A DNA stretch of 64,000 bases from Pseudovibrio sp. JCM 19062 (GTDB taxonomy: Bacteria; Pseudomonadota; Alphaproteobacteria; Rhizobiales; Stappiaceae). Made by a program: the position numbers and the translations under genes. Positions 1 to 11,222 of the stretch are shown in pieces. The DNA lies in NCBI GenBank assembly GCA_001310715.1, contig BAXV01000006.1:62001-126000 (forward strand), read 5' to 3'. Every line of letters begins with the position of its first letter. Positions within the stretch are counted from its first letter, which is position 1. Below the pieces are notes generated by a model. It made no database searches. It saw nothing but the letters and a program-made list of their open reading frames with translations, and had not been told where the DNA came from.

Positions 1-1
1 T

Positions 2-3000
2 TTTGCCGAGGCGGACTTTGTAGGCGCGGATGGCGCGGGATACCGGGCGCGCTGGACTGTGCGCCGCGCCCGTAACAAAGCATCGGGCCGCTTGCAGAAT
101 GTGGAGCGCTCGCTGGTTCGTATTGAAGATAATGCCGCGATTGAGAGCGGCATCAAACAGGTGGACACTGCTGTTGAAGAACGGCTGGGGCTGACCTATG
201 ACCAGTTCAAGCGCACGGTGCTGCTGGCACAGGGCGACTTTGATGCCTTCCTGAAAGCCAATGACAGTGAACGTGCCGCTTTGCTTGAAAAGGTGACGGG
301 CACCCAGCGCTATCGGGATATTTCCAAGCAGGTGTTCCAGCGCTTTTCCGATGCTAAGGATGTGGTGAGCAAGCTGGAAGAGAAGTCTGATGTGGCCGGT
401 CTTCTGGAAGAAGAGGACCGCACCGCGCTTGTTGGTGAGCAGGCTGAGCTTGAGAAGCAATCTGCCCGCGTTCAGGTGGAAATGGACGCTATTGCCAAGT
501 CTCTTGGTCATTTGCAAAAGCGGGATGAGGCCCGGACCAAGCTTGCCTCTGCCCATGATGAGTTTATTGCGCTGAAGGCACGCCACGAAAACGCGCAGGC
601 CAAGCGGGATTTGAAAGCGCAGTTTGAGCGTATCAAGTCTCTGGAACCGGTCAGCCAACGAGTTTCGGAAGCCGAGCGGGAAGTTGCTGGCACACGTGCT
701 GCCGCAGAAAAAAAAGTCAGGTTCTGCTGGAAGCTGCGCGCACGGACCTTGCTGCCAAAGACGAGCAAGCCAAACAAGCGGATGCGGTTTTCGGAGAGCT
801 GGAGGCGGAGCTTTCCAAGCTGACACCGCAGTGGCGTGAAGCTGAGCAGCTGGATACCAAACTGAGCGAGCTTGAAGTTGAGGCAAGCAGCTGCGCGAGC
901 GCTGTGATGTTGCCGCTGCAGAGCCAAACAGGCGGATGAGACGCTTGCTGCGCACAACGAAGCTTTGGAAGAGAAGAAAGCGCTGCAAGCCACTGTGAAA
1001 GAGCAGATGGAGCGGCTGAGCGCGACCAAGGTGCTGAAAGAGCGTCAGGACAGTTTGAATGCTGATCTGGATGAGTTTGAGCGGGTTCAAATTGCGCTTT
1101 CCAAGGATGGCGAACATCTGCTTGAGATGCGCAAGCGCGAGAGTGAGCTGGATGCGATCCAGAGCACGCTTTCTGCCCAGCTGGTTCAGTTTGCCACTGA
1201 TCTGGAGGCTTGCGAAACTGATGTTGCTGCCAAGAAGGCCGAGATCTCTGCACTTGGCGCAACTGAAGCCCGCAAGAGCATGGAAAAGCTCTCTGCTTTC
1301 CGGGAGCGGGCTGAGAAGCTGAAAGAGACTTCTCGCCACTTCAAGAAAGCCAAGCGCAGCAAAAAGGCCGAGCAGGCGACCTGGCAGAAGCTGGAGGAGC
1401 AGATGGCCGGTTTGCAGCAGGCAAAAGAAAAGGCCGCCAGCGAGCTATCCTTTCGGGAGCAAGCCCTTGAGAAAGCCAGAGGTCTTTCCACCCTTGCAGA
1501 AGCGGCGCAAGGGGATGAGGTGAAACTATTGCGCGCCGGATTGGTGGAGGATGCTCCTTGTCCGGTTTGTGGTTCTGACCAACACCCCGTAGATACACAG
1601 GAGGGCCGGGCTGCGTTGGACACGCTGTTCGGCGACGTGTTTCTACAGCGCAAGGAAGCGGAAGAAGCTTGTGCAGCTGCGCGGCGAAATCTAGACGAGA
1701 TCAATCAGAAACTTGCTGCCTGTGATGCCTCGAAGCAAAACGCCTTTGAGCTACAAAACCGCTATTCCACGGAAGCAGACGCTTTGCGCACCACTGCCGA
1801 CCAGCAATGGGCTGTGCTGGAGCCTCCCTTTGCTCTGGAGCTGAGCATTGAGGATGTGCTCGAGACGCCAGAGCTGCTGGATGGGGTGCTGGATGAGGTT
1901 GTCCTCAAGGTAGAGGACCTGCGCCGCGTTCTGGATCAGGATGAAACGCTGCGCAAGGATCTGGAACAGCTGGACAGTAAGCTGCGAGAGTTGCGCGCGG
2001 CACATCACAAAACGGTGGCTGAGCAACGGCAGAACGCTGAAGCGGTTTCAGCAATCCGTGCGGAGCTTTCGCGCACTGAAGGGCGGCATAACGAGAACTC
2101 AGCAGCGCAGGTGCGTTTGGAGCAACGATTGAGTAAGACGCTGGAGGCCGGAGGCATGGCCGTCGAGTCTCTTGCTGCCGAGCTGCCAGCGCTGAGGGAT
2201 GATTTGCAGGATCGTATCTCTAAGTGGAATGCGCTTGAGCTTCAGGAGGGGACAACGTCTGCGGCCCTGCAATTTCTTGAGCAGAAGACGAGTGGCCTTG
2301 TTGAGCGGCGTGACGGGCTTGCCAAAACTTCCGGTGAGTTGCTGGGCCAGCTGGAGCAGCTTCGGGTGCGGCATCAGGAGCGGTCTGCTGAGCGTAAATT
2401 GTTGCTGGGCGGCATGGCAACTTTGGCGCATCGGGCAGCGTTTGACGAAAAACATAGCAACGCAAAAGAACGCGTAAAAAACGCAACTAACGCACAAAAC
2501 AACGCAAGAGAAGAATTCGGGCGTCTTGAGGCCGGTTTGGCGGCGGCAAAGGCTGCCGAGGCGAAGGCAGAGCTGGCTCTAACGGATTGTTCTGACAGGC
2601 TAAATGCAGAACTTGCTGGTTTGGGCTGATGAGGGATGCTTATGAGCACCTTCGGCAGAGGGCATCTGACGAGCTGGAGGCGCTGACGCTGGAGCTGAAG
2701 GTGCTGGACGATGCTTACCTATCAGCGCAAACTGCTGTTTCTACTTGGGAAAAGGAGCTTGCTGCGGTTCAGGCATTGCCTATGCCAGACCAGTCGCAGG
2801 AGGAGTTATCCTCTCAGCTGGAGACAACAAAGCAGGTACTTTCGGACTTGCAGGTCCAGCGCGGCGTTCTTTCTGAAAAGCTGCGGGTTGATGCTGAGGC
2901 ACAGGAAAAAGACAAGCAAATCAGGGGTTTGCTTTTGGAAGCAAAAGAGACACACAAGACTTGGGGGGCAATTTCCGAGGCGATTGGGTCTGCTGATGGC

Positions 3001-3468
3001 TCCAAGTTCCAGAAGGTTGCGCAAGGGGTTACTCTCGATTTGCTCGTGGAGCTGGCCAACAAACAGCTGCACCAACTCAAACCACGCTACCAACTCAAAC
3101 GCGCTGATTTCGGTCTTGGTCTTTTTGTCATAGACCGCGATATGGGCGACACACCACGTTCCACACGCTCGCTAAGTGGCGGAGAACGCTTCCTTATTTC
3201 GCTTAGCTTGGCTCTGGCGCTGTCTGGTTTGGAAGGTCGTCAATCGTTCGTTGATACGCTCTTTATTGACGAAGGCTTCGGCTCATTGGATGCGGAAAGC
3301 CTCGACCTTGCCATTGATGCGCTGGAGATGTTGCAAGGGCAGGGGAGAAAAGTTGGCGTCATCAGCCATGTTGAGGCGCTGAAGGATCGAATTCCCGTTC
3401 AGATTCAGGTGCTTAGGCAGGGTGCGGGGCGGAGCCGCGTTGCTGTCAATGCCCCGGCAGGATGGTGA
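2..3468 (+). CDS. sbcC: Exonuclease SbcC, large ATPase subunit (5' end missing)
   Basis: SbcC works with the SbcD nuclease to cut DNA hairpins and ends. The protein is already in frame at base 2, so the start codon and Walker A lie upstream of the window. Visible parts are long coiled coils rich in E, K, A and L, the zinc hook CPVCGS near 1558-1575, a second coiled-coil arm, the ABC signature LSGGERF near 3172 and Walker B with LFIDEGFGSLD near 3260. The frame breaks near 706-715 (a run of eight A), twice near 885-912, and at 2629, where one G appears lost from the run before CTGATG. With these repaired one continuous SbcC tail results. SbcD would be expected upstream. The family call is firm; the breaks are most likely sequencing errors. 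Confidence 0.93.
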
Positions 3469-3513
3469 TAAGTCCTGCTGGGTTGCCTTTGGATTGATTG
3501 CTGGATCGCGGGC

Positions 3514-6500
3514 TTAGTCACCCGCGTGGGATATCTCTGCTACACCGTTAACTGCCTGTTTTTCTGCCTCTTTCAGCTTCAGGGAGGCTTCCTTTAGGGC
3601 TGAGATGTATTCGTCCAGAGCCTGAATTCCCAGATCGGCGGTGCTCACATGCTTTGCCATTTCGCCATCCAGTGCTTGAGGACGGCCAATCAGGTAGCCT
3701 TGCACCTCATCACAGGATTCTGCGCACAGAAGTGCTAATTCTGGTTCAGTTTCAACACCTTCGGCAATGACTTCCATGCCAGAGCCTGACCGAGATGGAT
3801 AACTGCGCGGATGATTGCAGCCAGCTCTGGCGTGTGAGTTACTCCCTTTACAAAACTGCGATCAATCTTCAGGCGGTCAAACGGGAAGCGGCGCAGATAG
3901 CTTAGGGAGGAGTAGCCGATACCAAAATCGTCAAGCGCGATGGTTATGCCTAACTCCTTGAGTTGGTTGAGGATACCAAGTGCGCGGCGGTTGTCGTGAA
4001 TGAGTACACTCTCGGTGATCTCAAGCTCCAGACGCTCCGGAGACAGGCCGCTTTTGGCCAGTGCGTTTTCCACTTCCTCTATGAGATATTCATCACTGAA
4101 CTGGACCGGACTGAGGTTCACTGCCACGCGGTACTGCTCCGGCCACAGAGCGGCCTGCGCGCAGGCTTCGTTCAGCACCCATCGACCGATCGGAACAATT
4201 AGTCCGCTTTCTTCGGCAACCGGAATGAAATTGTTCGGGCTGATCTGGCCCTTCTGGGGATGGTTCCAGCGCAGGAGTGCTTCAAAGCCGACGATCAAGC
4301 GGGTGTCGGAGCGTGCCTGTGGTTGGAAGTGGAGCTGAAATTCCCCTTTTTTTTCAAGGCGTTACGAAGATCACTTTCCATGGTTCTTCTCTGTAGGATG
4401 CTCACTTCCATCTTTGCTTCAAAGAACGCAAATGTGTTCCTGCCAGCTTCCTTCGCCTCATAAAGAGCAATGTCTGCCTTGGACATGAGTTCATCCGGAT
4501 CGGTGCCATGCTCCGGAATCAGGGCGATGCCGATGCTCGCACTCGTTCTGACAGTGGTGCTGTTGCCCACATGGATTGGCTTCGACAGCACTTCAATGAT
4601 CTTGTTTGTCAGCAGACCAACTTCAGCTTCTGACTTATTGTTGACCTGAATGATCGCGAACTCATCACCACCAAGGCGGGCAGCCGTGTCGCGGTGGCTT
4701 ATGCAGGCGTTGAGGCGATGCGCGACGGTCTGGATGAGTTTGTCGCCAACGGGGTGCCCATATAAGTCATTGATATCTTTGAAGCGGTCCAAATCTATGA
4801 GTAAGAGCGCAGAGGTGGTGCCATCGGCGCTCATCTGGGTTTGAATAGCTTGCTGAAAGCGTTCGCGGAAGTATGTCCGGTTGGGTAGGCCAGTTAGCAT
4901 ATCGTGTTGGGCAAGGTGCCGGATGCGTGCTTCGTCTTCCTTTTGCTTGCGCATGTCCCGCACGGCTGAAATGCGAAGGGTCTCGCCTCCCACTTCCATC
5001 AAACGGCCCCTCACTTCAACCGGAATGCGCTCACCTGACTTGCTGAGCAGAACGCTTTCCTGCGGGGTGGCTTCATTGGCGAGGATGTTGGCGCGGGCTT
5101 GCTCTCTGCATTCGGGCGCAACAAAAGACAGCAAGTTGCTGCCGGACAGCTCCCCCGCAGAGTAGCCGAGAAGTTCGTAGATAACGTGATTGCACTCTAT
5201 GACAATGCCGTTGCTTGAAAGGGTAAGACCTTCGAATGCCCCTTCTGCAAATGTAGCGAGCGTGTTGAGTTCCTCTTGGTGCTTACTGTTTGATGTTTCG
5301 GTAATTTTCCGCCGTTGCTCATCGCTTTGCAACTTGTCGAGGAATGAGTTGAAGAGGGAGGCAAGGCGCTCGTGCGGATCGTTGTCCCGGATCGCCAGGC
5401 GTTCGTCTAGCTTGGCATCGTGCCAGACAAGTTTGCCGATGAGGTTCTCCATATGGCGGATGCTGCAGGCAACCGGAGGCTCATTCAGGTCACTCTCATC
5501 AGCCTTAAGGAACAGGCCGGAACACTTCAGCGCGGAAAAGAGCAGGAGCCCGGTCACACCGGCCCAGAGGATCGTTAGTGCTGCACCAATTGTCTGGAGG
5601 ACGACGGTGTCGAGGGAGAAACCGTAAAGCGCATGGTCCGAGGGGAGGGCGCTGGTAAACCCGAAAAGTCCGATCAAAGACCCAATGCCGAGGCTGGTGT
5701 AACAGATCATGACTTTGTGCGTTTTGGAGCCAGCAAAGATACTCTGGGCGATTGCAACAGACAGGAGTGATGCCAGCGCTGCCAAGACGCCAGCGCCTGT
5801 CAGGCTCAAATGTTGCGCATTGCCAAGAACTGCGGAGAGGCCGCCCGCCATGCTCAATAGTATCGTCGGATACATCATCCTTGTTCGGGTCAATACGCCA
5901 AAGATGATGCCTAAAGTGATGGATATGCCGGTTGCGATGAGTGTGTTGTAGATCGCTCTGTTGAACTCACCTGAATAAATGCTTGTGCTGCCCACAGCAA
6001 AACCTACGCCGCCTACAGCTATAAGAGCGATGCCGATTTTGATTTGCAGGAGGTTTTTGCTCTGGGCATTGCGTAGGATGTACTCTGGTAAGGATGGTCG
6101 GTTTTCTGAGCCCATGACGAGGATGCCGGATAACGCAACAGATGTTGCCAGCAAAATGGCAAGAGTCCCACCGCCGATTTTCTCATAACCTATCGATAGA
6201 AGAGTACCTTGGTTGACCGTGTGGAAGAGTAGGCCATGTACCCCCATCAGGTAAACCGGGTAGATAATGCCTCCGACTGAGAGCCCAAGGATGATTGTGG
6301 CGCGCAAAGGGAGTTTATGTGCAAGTGGCAGGTAAACCAGAATAGAGATCAAGGCTGCTGTTGCGGCGTGGGCTGCAGCTGCATGGATAGCGGTTTGCGA
6401 TACAAACTCTACCTTTGAGTTCAAGAGCGTAAATTGTGCTGAGATCTCCGGCAGGTTCAGCATTGTGTCGACCAACAACGAGGCCAGTGCACTAAGGCCG

Positions 6501-6793
6501 ATGAGGAGCAACGCATTTGTGAAAAGGTGTGCTGCGTGCATGCGCTCTTGAATAAACAGTTTGGAATAGACTATCACTATTCCAAGAACTCCGCTTGCAA
6601 ACAGCAGTAGGGATAGAATGGCCCAAAGGTTTTGCTGTTGTAGGAGCAGCTCTGCCTGATTGATCTGGTTATTCAGTCCGTTGCTGTCGGGATAAAAAAT
6701 GGAGGCATACGAAGAGGCGGAGTTGAAATGTAATGCCATTCCAAGAAGAGTGAGCAGAAGCAATATTGGAAGAAGAAGGGCTCTAAAATGCAT
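3514..6793 (-). CDS. Membrane PAS-GGDEF-EAL cyclic-di-GMP protein
   Basis: About 1,090 residues after joining three frames. The first ~430 residues hold many hydrophobic segments and form a polytopic membrane sensor region. A PAS domain follows near residues 515-625. The GGDEF domain has an intact RLGGDEF near residue 706. The EAL domain has EALLRW near residue 836, then NLSPVQF, ITES, DDFGIGYSSLSYL, KIDRSF and AEGVET. Both catalytic signatures are intact, so synthesis and breakdown of c-di-GMP are both possible; which dominates cannot be read from sequence. Frame breaks lie near 4350 (eight T on the plus strand) and near 3779 (one base lost from a G run in the plus-strand complement). No partner gene is adjacent. 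It is one of three c-di-GMP proteins in the window. Confidence 0.9.
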
Positions 6794-7139
6794 TTTGGGT
6801 ACCCCAAGAAACTCCTAAGTATATTTGATCTAAATTATTGAGCATTTATTAAGAATTTTAATTATGAGCACCGCTTTATTTCTGGAGCTATCGAGCTTGA
6901 GGGTATGCCGCGTGACTGGCTGAAAATTTACGAAAATGGTAAGTAAATATTTTGGTGTGCAGTAGTGTTTGTTCTGGTTGTTGCTCGTATTAGACTTCAA
7001 TTTGAAAGAATAGATATCACGTCTATAAATAATGTTTCTCTTCTATTTTCACAGTCGCAGATAGTTCACTTTTTATGGGCAATTGATGTGCATTGTATGT
7101 CTCAATCTTGCTTGAACAACTTTCAGGTGATCTTGAGCG
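6794..7139. other. AT-rich spacer, no gene supported
   Basis: This stretch separates the divergent GGDEF-EAL gene from the HAD-like gene and should hold both promoters. Short open frames exist, but none has a convincing ribosome binding site or family resemblance. An AGGTGA ten bases before 7140 is a fair ribosome site for the downstream gene. Confidence 0.5.
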
Positions 7140-7956
7140 ATGCAGTGGTCCAGCTTATTCTTGTATTCAGCGGTTTCAGTATTACAGCCAACCGGCGGTG
7201 AGCGGGATAATATCCTTCCAAGCTGGAGCTCTACCAACGTGCGTCATGGTATCGTGGAAAGCATTGAGCGTATGGCGAATGCTGGCAGCCCGGAATTTGT
7301 GAAGATTGATGAGCGGGTTGCGGTTGTGGTTGGTGATGGGGCTTTGTGGAGCGAGGCCCTTTCTGGGGCAGACGACAAAATTGTCTCTCCAGACGCAGAC
7401 GGAAGTCTGGGCAGTTTTGCTGATTATAGCGAACAGGTAAGCGCTCTTCTTTCCTCAAGCGGGCCGACGGGTTCTAGTGCTAAATACCGGGAGTTTGCCT
7501 ATCAACTTGAAAGAGTTGGTGGGATTCCTGAAAGCGCATCAATTTCAAATCTGGGTTCTTAGCTTTGGTGATCATGAAGTGGATCGCACCATGGTCGAGC
7601 TGAATTACGGTCTGAAGCGCTTTCGTGTGATTGAGGTGATTCATCGCGAGAATGCAACGCCGTCAACGGACCTTGCGCGCTCTATTTGGGAACGGATTGG
7701 GACGACGCCGAAGGTTTTCTTGGGGCACACGCAAGACGATTTAGGCTTGCTGGAGCTTGCGGGCAAAGCCGAGGGCGTGCTTAAAATCCAGATAGCAGCC
7801 GGACATCAAGCGTCTGCGCGTGCTTCTAATGTAACGTCATATGAAGGTGAAGCGCCGGGAAGCTCCTGGAATTTTGTGATCTCTCCCGATGAGCATTGGC
7901 TAAGGAGATTTTCGTGGCAGGCCCCAGCAACGAGCGGCTTCAGCAATAATCCGTAG
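7140..7956 (+). CDS. Divergent HAD-like protein lacking the nucleophilic aspartate
   Basis: Two overlapping frames (7140-7562 and 7477-7956) join near 7508-7520 into about 270 residues. The order of segments follows the bacterial HAD-like phosphatases that begin with an LPSW segment: ILPSW near residue 26, ERVAVV with DGALW near residue 60, a hydrophobic strand with VLSFGD, then VFLGHTQDDL, and a final WNFVISPDEHWLRRF. In the family, as I remember it, the first motif is DNDGTLW and the third GNSDGD. Here the first Asp of the pair is replaced by Val and the third motif is altered, so phosphatase activity is doubtful. The cap region between motifs I and II is also much shorter than usual. An AGGTGA lies ten bases before the ATG. 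The homology is from remembered motifs, so it could be refuted. Confidence 0.6.
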
Positions 7957-7962
7957 AATATA

Positions 7963-8232
7963 CTAAGACCTTTGTAGAGGTTTTGATGATCTATATTTTA
8001 GTTGTTGTAGTTTTAAACGATTGAAGTGCTGGATGCATTCGCGCCAGAGAATATTTTCTGCTTTTTGAGAAGTAATATTATCTGGTTTGACCAAGATCAA
8101 TGAATGATTGGGGCACTCTGATATCTCTGAATACAGCTTCGGCTGGCACTCGGATGGGGGAGTGTCAACTATCTTAAAGGCGTGTACCAATGGGTGCACG
8201 CCTCTTTTTTTGGCTGCACTTCTCGCGGCCAA
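7963..8232 (-). CDS. Doubtful small hypothetical protein
   Basis: An 89-codon open frame on the minus strand whose middle and C-terminal part has a protein-like hydrophilic composition. I recognise no family. It reads through the strong plus-strand terminator at 8178-8210, which argues against the upstream part of the frame. It is kept as the only open frame of any size in the spacer before the cobalamin riboswitch, and it may be non-coding. Confidence 0.2.
   Translation of the reverse strand: MAARSAAKKRGVHPLVHAFKIVDTPPSECQPKLYSEISECPNHSLILVKPDNITSQKAENILWRECIQHFNRLKLQQLKYRSSKPLQRS
8178..8210 (+). terminator. Strong intrinsic terminator
   Basis: An 11-bp stem (AGGCGTGTACC paired with GGTGCACGCCT, one G-T wobble) has a 4-base loop AATG and is followed at once by C and seven T. 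It points in the plus direction, 222 bases after the HAD-like gene. Either that transcript has a long 3' end or a short unrecognised transcript ends here. Confidence 0.8.
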
Positions 8233-8329
8233 ATGGCCTTTCTGAAATCTCCCGAGGCTGCTTATCCCAAGCTATCCAATTTTCCCAGTTGTATATCCTT
8301 TCCTAATCTAGGATATTCCCGCTGTTGGG

Positions 8330-8512
8330 TTCAACAAGAGGCCAAGCCTCTTAGATGAAAAGGGAATGCGGTAGGGACGACCAAAGATGGGCCCGAGCCG
8401 CAGCTGCCCCCGCAACTGTTACGTGGTGCATCTTTCATGCAAGCCACTGGAGGTGATCTCTGGGAAGGCGAAAGATGCAAAAGCCACAAGCCAGGAAACC
8501 TGCCCGACATGA
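8330..8512 (+). promoter_or_regulatory. Cobalamin (AdoCbl) riboswitch
   Basis: The leader of cbiM contains the hallmarks of the B12 riboswitch in order: an AGGGAATGCGG-like segment near 8358, a conserved GCCACTGG box near 8443, GGGAAGGC near 8462, and AAGCCAGGAAACCTGCC near 8487-8504. The core ends about 60 bases before the cbiM start. In this family, cobalamin binding usually lowers expression of the gene behind it, here a cobalt uptake component. Exact ends are approximate. Confidence 0.93.
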
Positions 8513-8571
8513 CATAAACTCAGCCCGATACGGGTGCCATCGCACGGTGGGTGCGAAGAGGAGCATAAGAG

Positions 8572-9237
8572 ATGCATATTGAACCGGGTTACGTTTCGGC
8601 GGCCAAGGTAATCGCCGCCAATGCAAGCGCAGTTGGCGTTTTTGTCTGGGGCTGTAGACAGCAGGTTTCGGAATTCCTGAAGAATCCACTTACACCACTG
8701 AAAACACTGCTTGCCGCAGGGTTCTTCTCCATTTTCATGCAGAGTTTCCATATGTCCGTCGGGCCATCTGAGCTTCACTTCGTTGGCGCGATGGCAATGT
8801 ACCTGACGCTTGGCTTTACGCCTGTGCTTCTTGGTTTTGCTATTGGCTTGCTGTTTCAGGGGCTCGTTTTTGACCCGCAGGACCTTTACCACCTGGGCAT
8901 CAACAGCTTGTCTTTGATGCTGCCGTTGATCTCTGTTCATTATCTGAGCGGAAGCGCGCTGTTCAAGAAGAAGCTGACCAAGCGTGTGAGCTTTGCGCAG
9001 ATCGTGAAGCTGGATGCCATGTACTACACTGGTGTAACCGGCATGGTTGGTTTCTGGCTGATGGTTGGCGACGTTGCGACGCCGTTCACCGCATGGGGGC
9101 AGTTCGCGCTGTCTTATCTGGCGATTGTTGCGCTTGAGCCTGTTGTTACCTTTGTTGTTGTGAAGGGCCTGAAGGCTGTTGAAGGCAACGTTATTGTACG
9201 GAATCTGACAGTGGTTCCACAGCTCAAGCTGGCATAA
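8572..9237 (+). CDS. cbiM: CbiM-type cobalt (nickel) uptake membrane protein
   Basis: A 221-residue polytopic membrane protein that starts with MHIEPG, the conserved CbiM N-terminus whose His2 takes part in metal binding in this family. It has about six hydrophobic segments. CbiM is the substrate-capturing S component of energy-coupling factor transporters for cobalt used in B12 synthesis. No cbiN, cbiQ or cbiO lies next to it, so partner genes must be elsewhere or it acts alone. The cobalamin riboswitch directly upstream supports a role in cobalt or B12 supply. The ATG at 8572 is preceded by GAGGAG. The reading frame is intact from start to stop. Confidence 0.9.
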   Translation: MHIEPGYVSAAKVIAANASAVGVFVWGCRQQVSEFLKNPLTPLKTLLAAGFFSIFMQSFHMSVGPSELHFVGAMAMYLTLGFTPVLLGFAIGLLFQGLVFDPQDLYHLGINSLSLMLPLISVHYLSGSALFKKKLTKRVSFAQIVKLDAMYYTGVTGMVGFWLMVGDVATPFTAWGQFALSYLAIVALEPVVTFVVVKGLKAVEGNVIVRNLTVVPQLKLA

Positions 9238-9261
9238 GACTTTACCGGTTTATTCAGAATA

Positions 9262-9294
9262 GGGGCGGCGGTGTAAACCTGCCGCCCTTTTTCT
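9262..9294 (+). terminator. Intrinsic terminator of cbiM
   Basis: A GGGCGGC / GCCGCCC stem with an 11-12 base loop is followed by five T, 25 bases after the cbiM stop. Confidence 0.85.
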
Positions 9295-9460
9295 ATGTTA
9301 CGGGGCGGCCGTTACTGCCGAGAAACATGCGGCCTTGCTAGAAAAATCGGCAGATTTGATCATCGCTGAAGCGTTATGCATTGCCCCATGGCGCGGCTTC
9401 CACTATGAGTGCTCTCCAGAGAAATCATTGTTGACACAGATCAGGAGATGCAGGCAGTCC

Positions 9461-11110
9461 ATGGCGCGCCAGTTCATCTATCACATGCACGGGGTCTCCA
9501 AGGCCTACGGTGCAAAAAAAAGTACTCGATAACATTCACCTGTCTTTCTACCCGGATGCGAAGATCGGTATTCTCGGTCCAAACGGTGCAGGTAAGTCTA
9601 CTCTTTTGAAGATCATGGCTGGTCTGGATAAAGAGTACACTGGTGAAGCGTGGGCTGCAGAAGGTGCCAAGATTGGTTACCTGCCGCAGGAGCCGCATCT
9701 GGACCCGGAAAAGAATGTTCTCGAAAACGTTATGGAAGGCGTTGCGCATAAGCAGGCGCTTCTGGATCGTTATAACGAACTGATGATGAACTACTCAGAT
9801 GAGACCGCTGAAGAAGGCGCTCAGCTGCAGGACATCATTGATGCGCAGGACCTGTGGAACCTGGAGAGCCAGGTTGAGATGGCAATGGAAGCGCTGCGCT
9901 GCCCTCCATCCGACAGCTCTGTTGTGAACCTTTCCGGTGGTGAGCGCCGCCGTGTTGCGCTTTGTAAGCTTCTGCTTTCCGAGCCTGACCTGCTGCTGCT
10001 CGACGAACCAACCAACCACCTTGACGCTGAAACCGTACACTGGCTGGAACGCCACCTGCGCGAGTTCAAGGGCTCCGTGCTGATCATCACCCACGATCGC
10101 TACTTCCTTGATAACGTAACGGGCTGGATTCTGGAGCTCGACCGCGGTCAGGGCATCCCTTACGAAGGCAATTACACTACATATCTTGAGAAAAAGACCA
10201 AGCGTATGGAGCATGAAGGCCGTGAAAACATGGCTCGCTCCCGTGCGATCAAGCGCGAACGCGAATGGATGGGTATGTCTCCGAAGGGTCGTCAGACCAA
10301 GTCTAAAGCGCGTATCCGGCTTATGACGATCTGGTAGCTGCTCAGGAAGAGCGTATGCCGTCTATCGAACAGATCCTCATTCCTGTTGGTGAGCGTCTGG
10401 GTAACAACGTTATCGATCTGGAAAACGTGTCCAAGGGCTTTGGTGACCGTCTTCTGATTGACGATCTTTCCTTCAAGCTGCCACGTGGTGGTATTGTTGG
10501 TGTGATTGGTCCAAACGGTGCTGGTAAATCAACGCTCTTCAAGCTGCTTTCCGGTCAGGAAAAACCTGACAGCGGTACAGTTGCACTTGGTGAACGTGTG
10601 CATCTTGGGTATGTGGATCAGTCTCGCGATAAACTGGACGACAGCAAGACCGTTTGGGAAGAGATTTCTGAAGGCGCTGAGGTGATCTATCTTGATAAGA
10701 AAGAGATCAACTCTCGCGCTTACTGTTCTTCCTTCAACTTCAAGGGTGGTGCTCAGCAGGCGAAAGTTGGCGATCTTTCGGGTGGTCAGCGTAACCGCGT
10801 GCACCTTGCCAAGGTTCTGAAGTCCGGCGCAAACGTGCTGCTGCTCGATGAGCCGACCAACGATCTTGACACCGAGACCCTTGCAGCGCTTGAAGACGCT
10901 CTTGAGAACTACGCAGGTTGTGCGGTTGTTATCTCGCACGATCGTATGTTCCTTGACCGCCTTGCAACGCATATGCTGGCCTTTGAAGGTAATAGTCACG
11001 TCGAGTGGTTTGAAGGTAACTTTGAAGACTACGAAAAAGACAAGGTTCGCCGTTTGGGTGCTCATGCAGCAGACCCAACCCGCATCAAGTACAAGCCACT
11101 TACCCGTTAA
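9461..11110 (+). CDS. ettA: Energy-dependent translational throttle protein EttA (ABC-F)
   Basis: ABC-F ATPase that binds the ribosomal E site and tunes translation to the ATP/ADP ratio. The repaired protein has about 549 residues, the family's usual length. Two ABC domains are visible, each with GPNGAGKST (Walker A), a signature (LSGGERRRV and LSGGQRNRV) and Walker B with DEPTNHLD or DEPTNDLD. The linker between them contains the arm-like basic stretch ending in GRQTKSKAR. The start at ATG 9461 gives the typical [10 protein letters not shown]-terminus, with GGAG upstream. The frame breaks at the run of eight A near 9514-9521 (one A too many) and near 10318, where one G of a GGG seems lost. 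Single-gene unit closed by a terminator. Confidence 0.95.
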
Positions 11111-11132
11111 GGCTTGTTTCCTTGAGAGAATT

Positions 11133-11158
11133 AAGGCCCGCTTTGCGGGCCTTTTTTT
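11133..11158 (+). terminator. Intrinsic terminator of ettA
   Basis: A perfect 9-bp stem AAGGCCCGC / GCGGGCCTT with a TTT loop, followed by five more T, starting 22 bases after the ettA stop. Confidence 0.93.
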
Positions 11159-11222
11159 GTTGTTTGGCGAACGGATTATGCGTTTACCCGAGAGTGGCGG
11201 AGCAACACCTGCTCCGCTTTGT

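Noticed and set aside
508..2486. Long minus-strand frames inside sbcC
   Set aside because: They lie opposite a clearly coding coiled-coil gene and have no family motifs; they are shadows of biased codon use.
7093..7302. Alternative start frames before the HAD-like gene
   Set aside because: They do not lead into the conserved LPSW and DGALW segments and look random.
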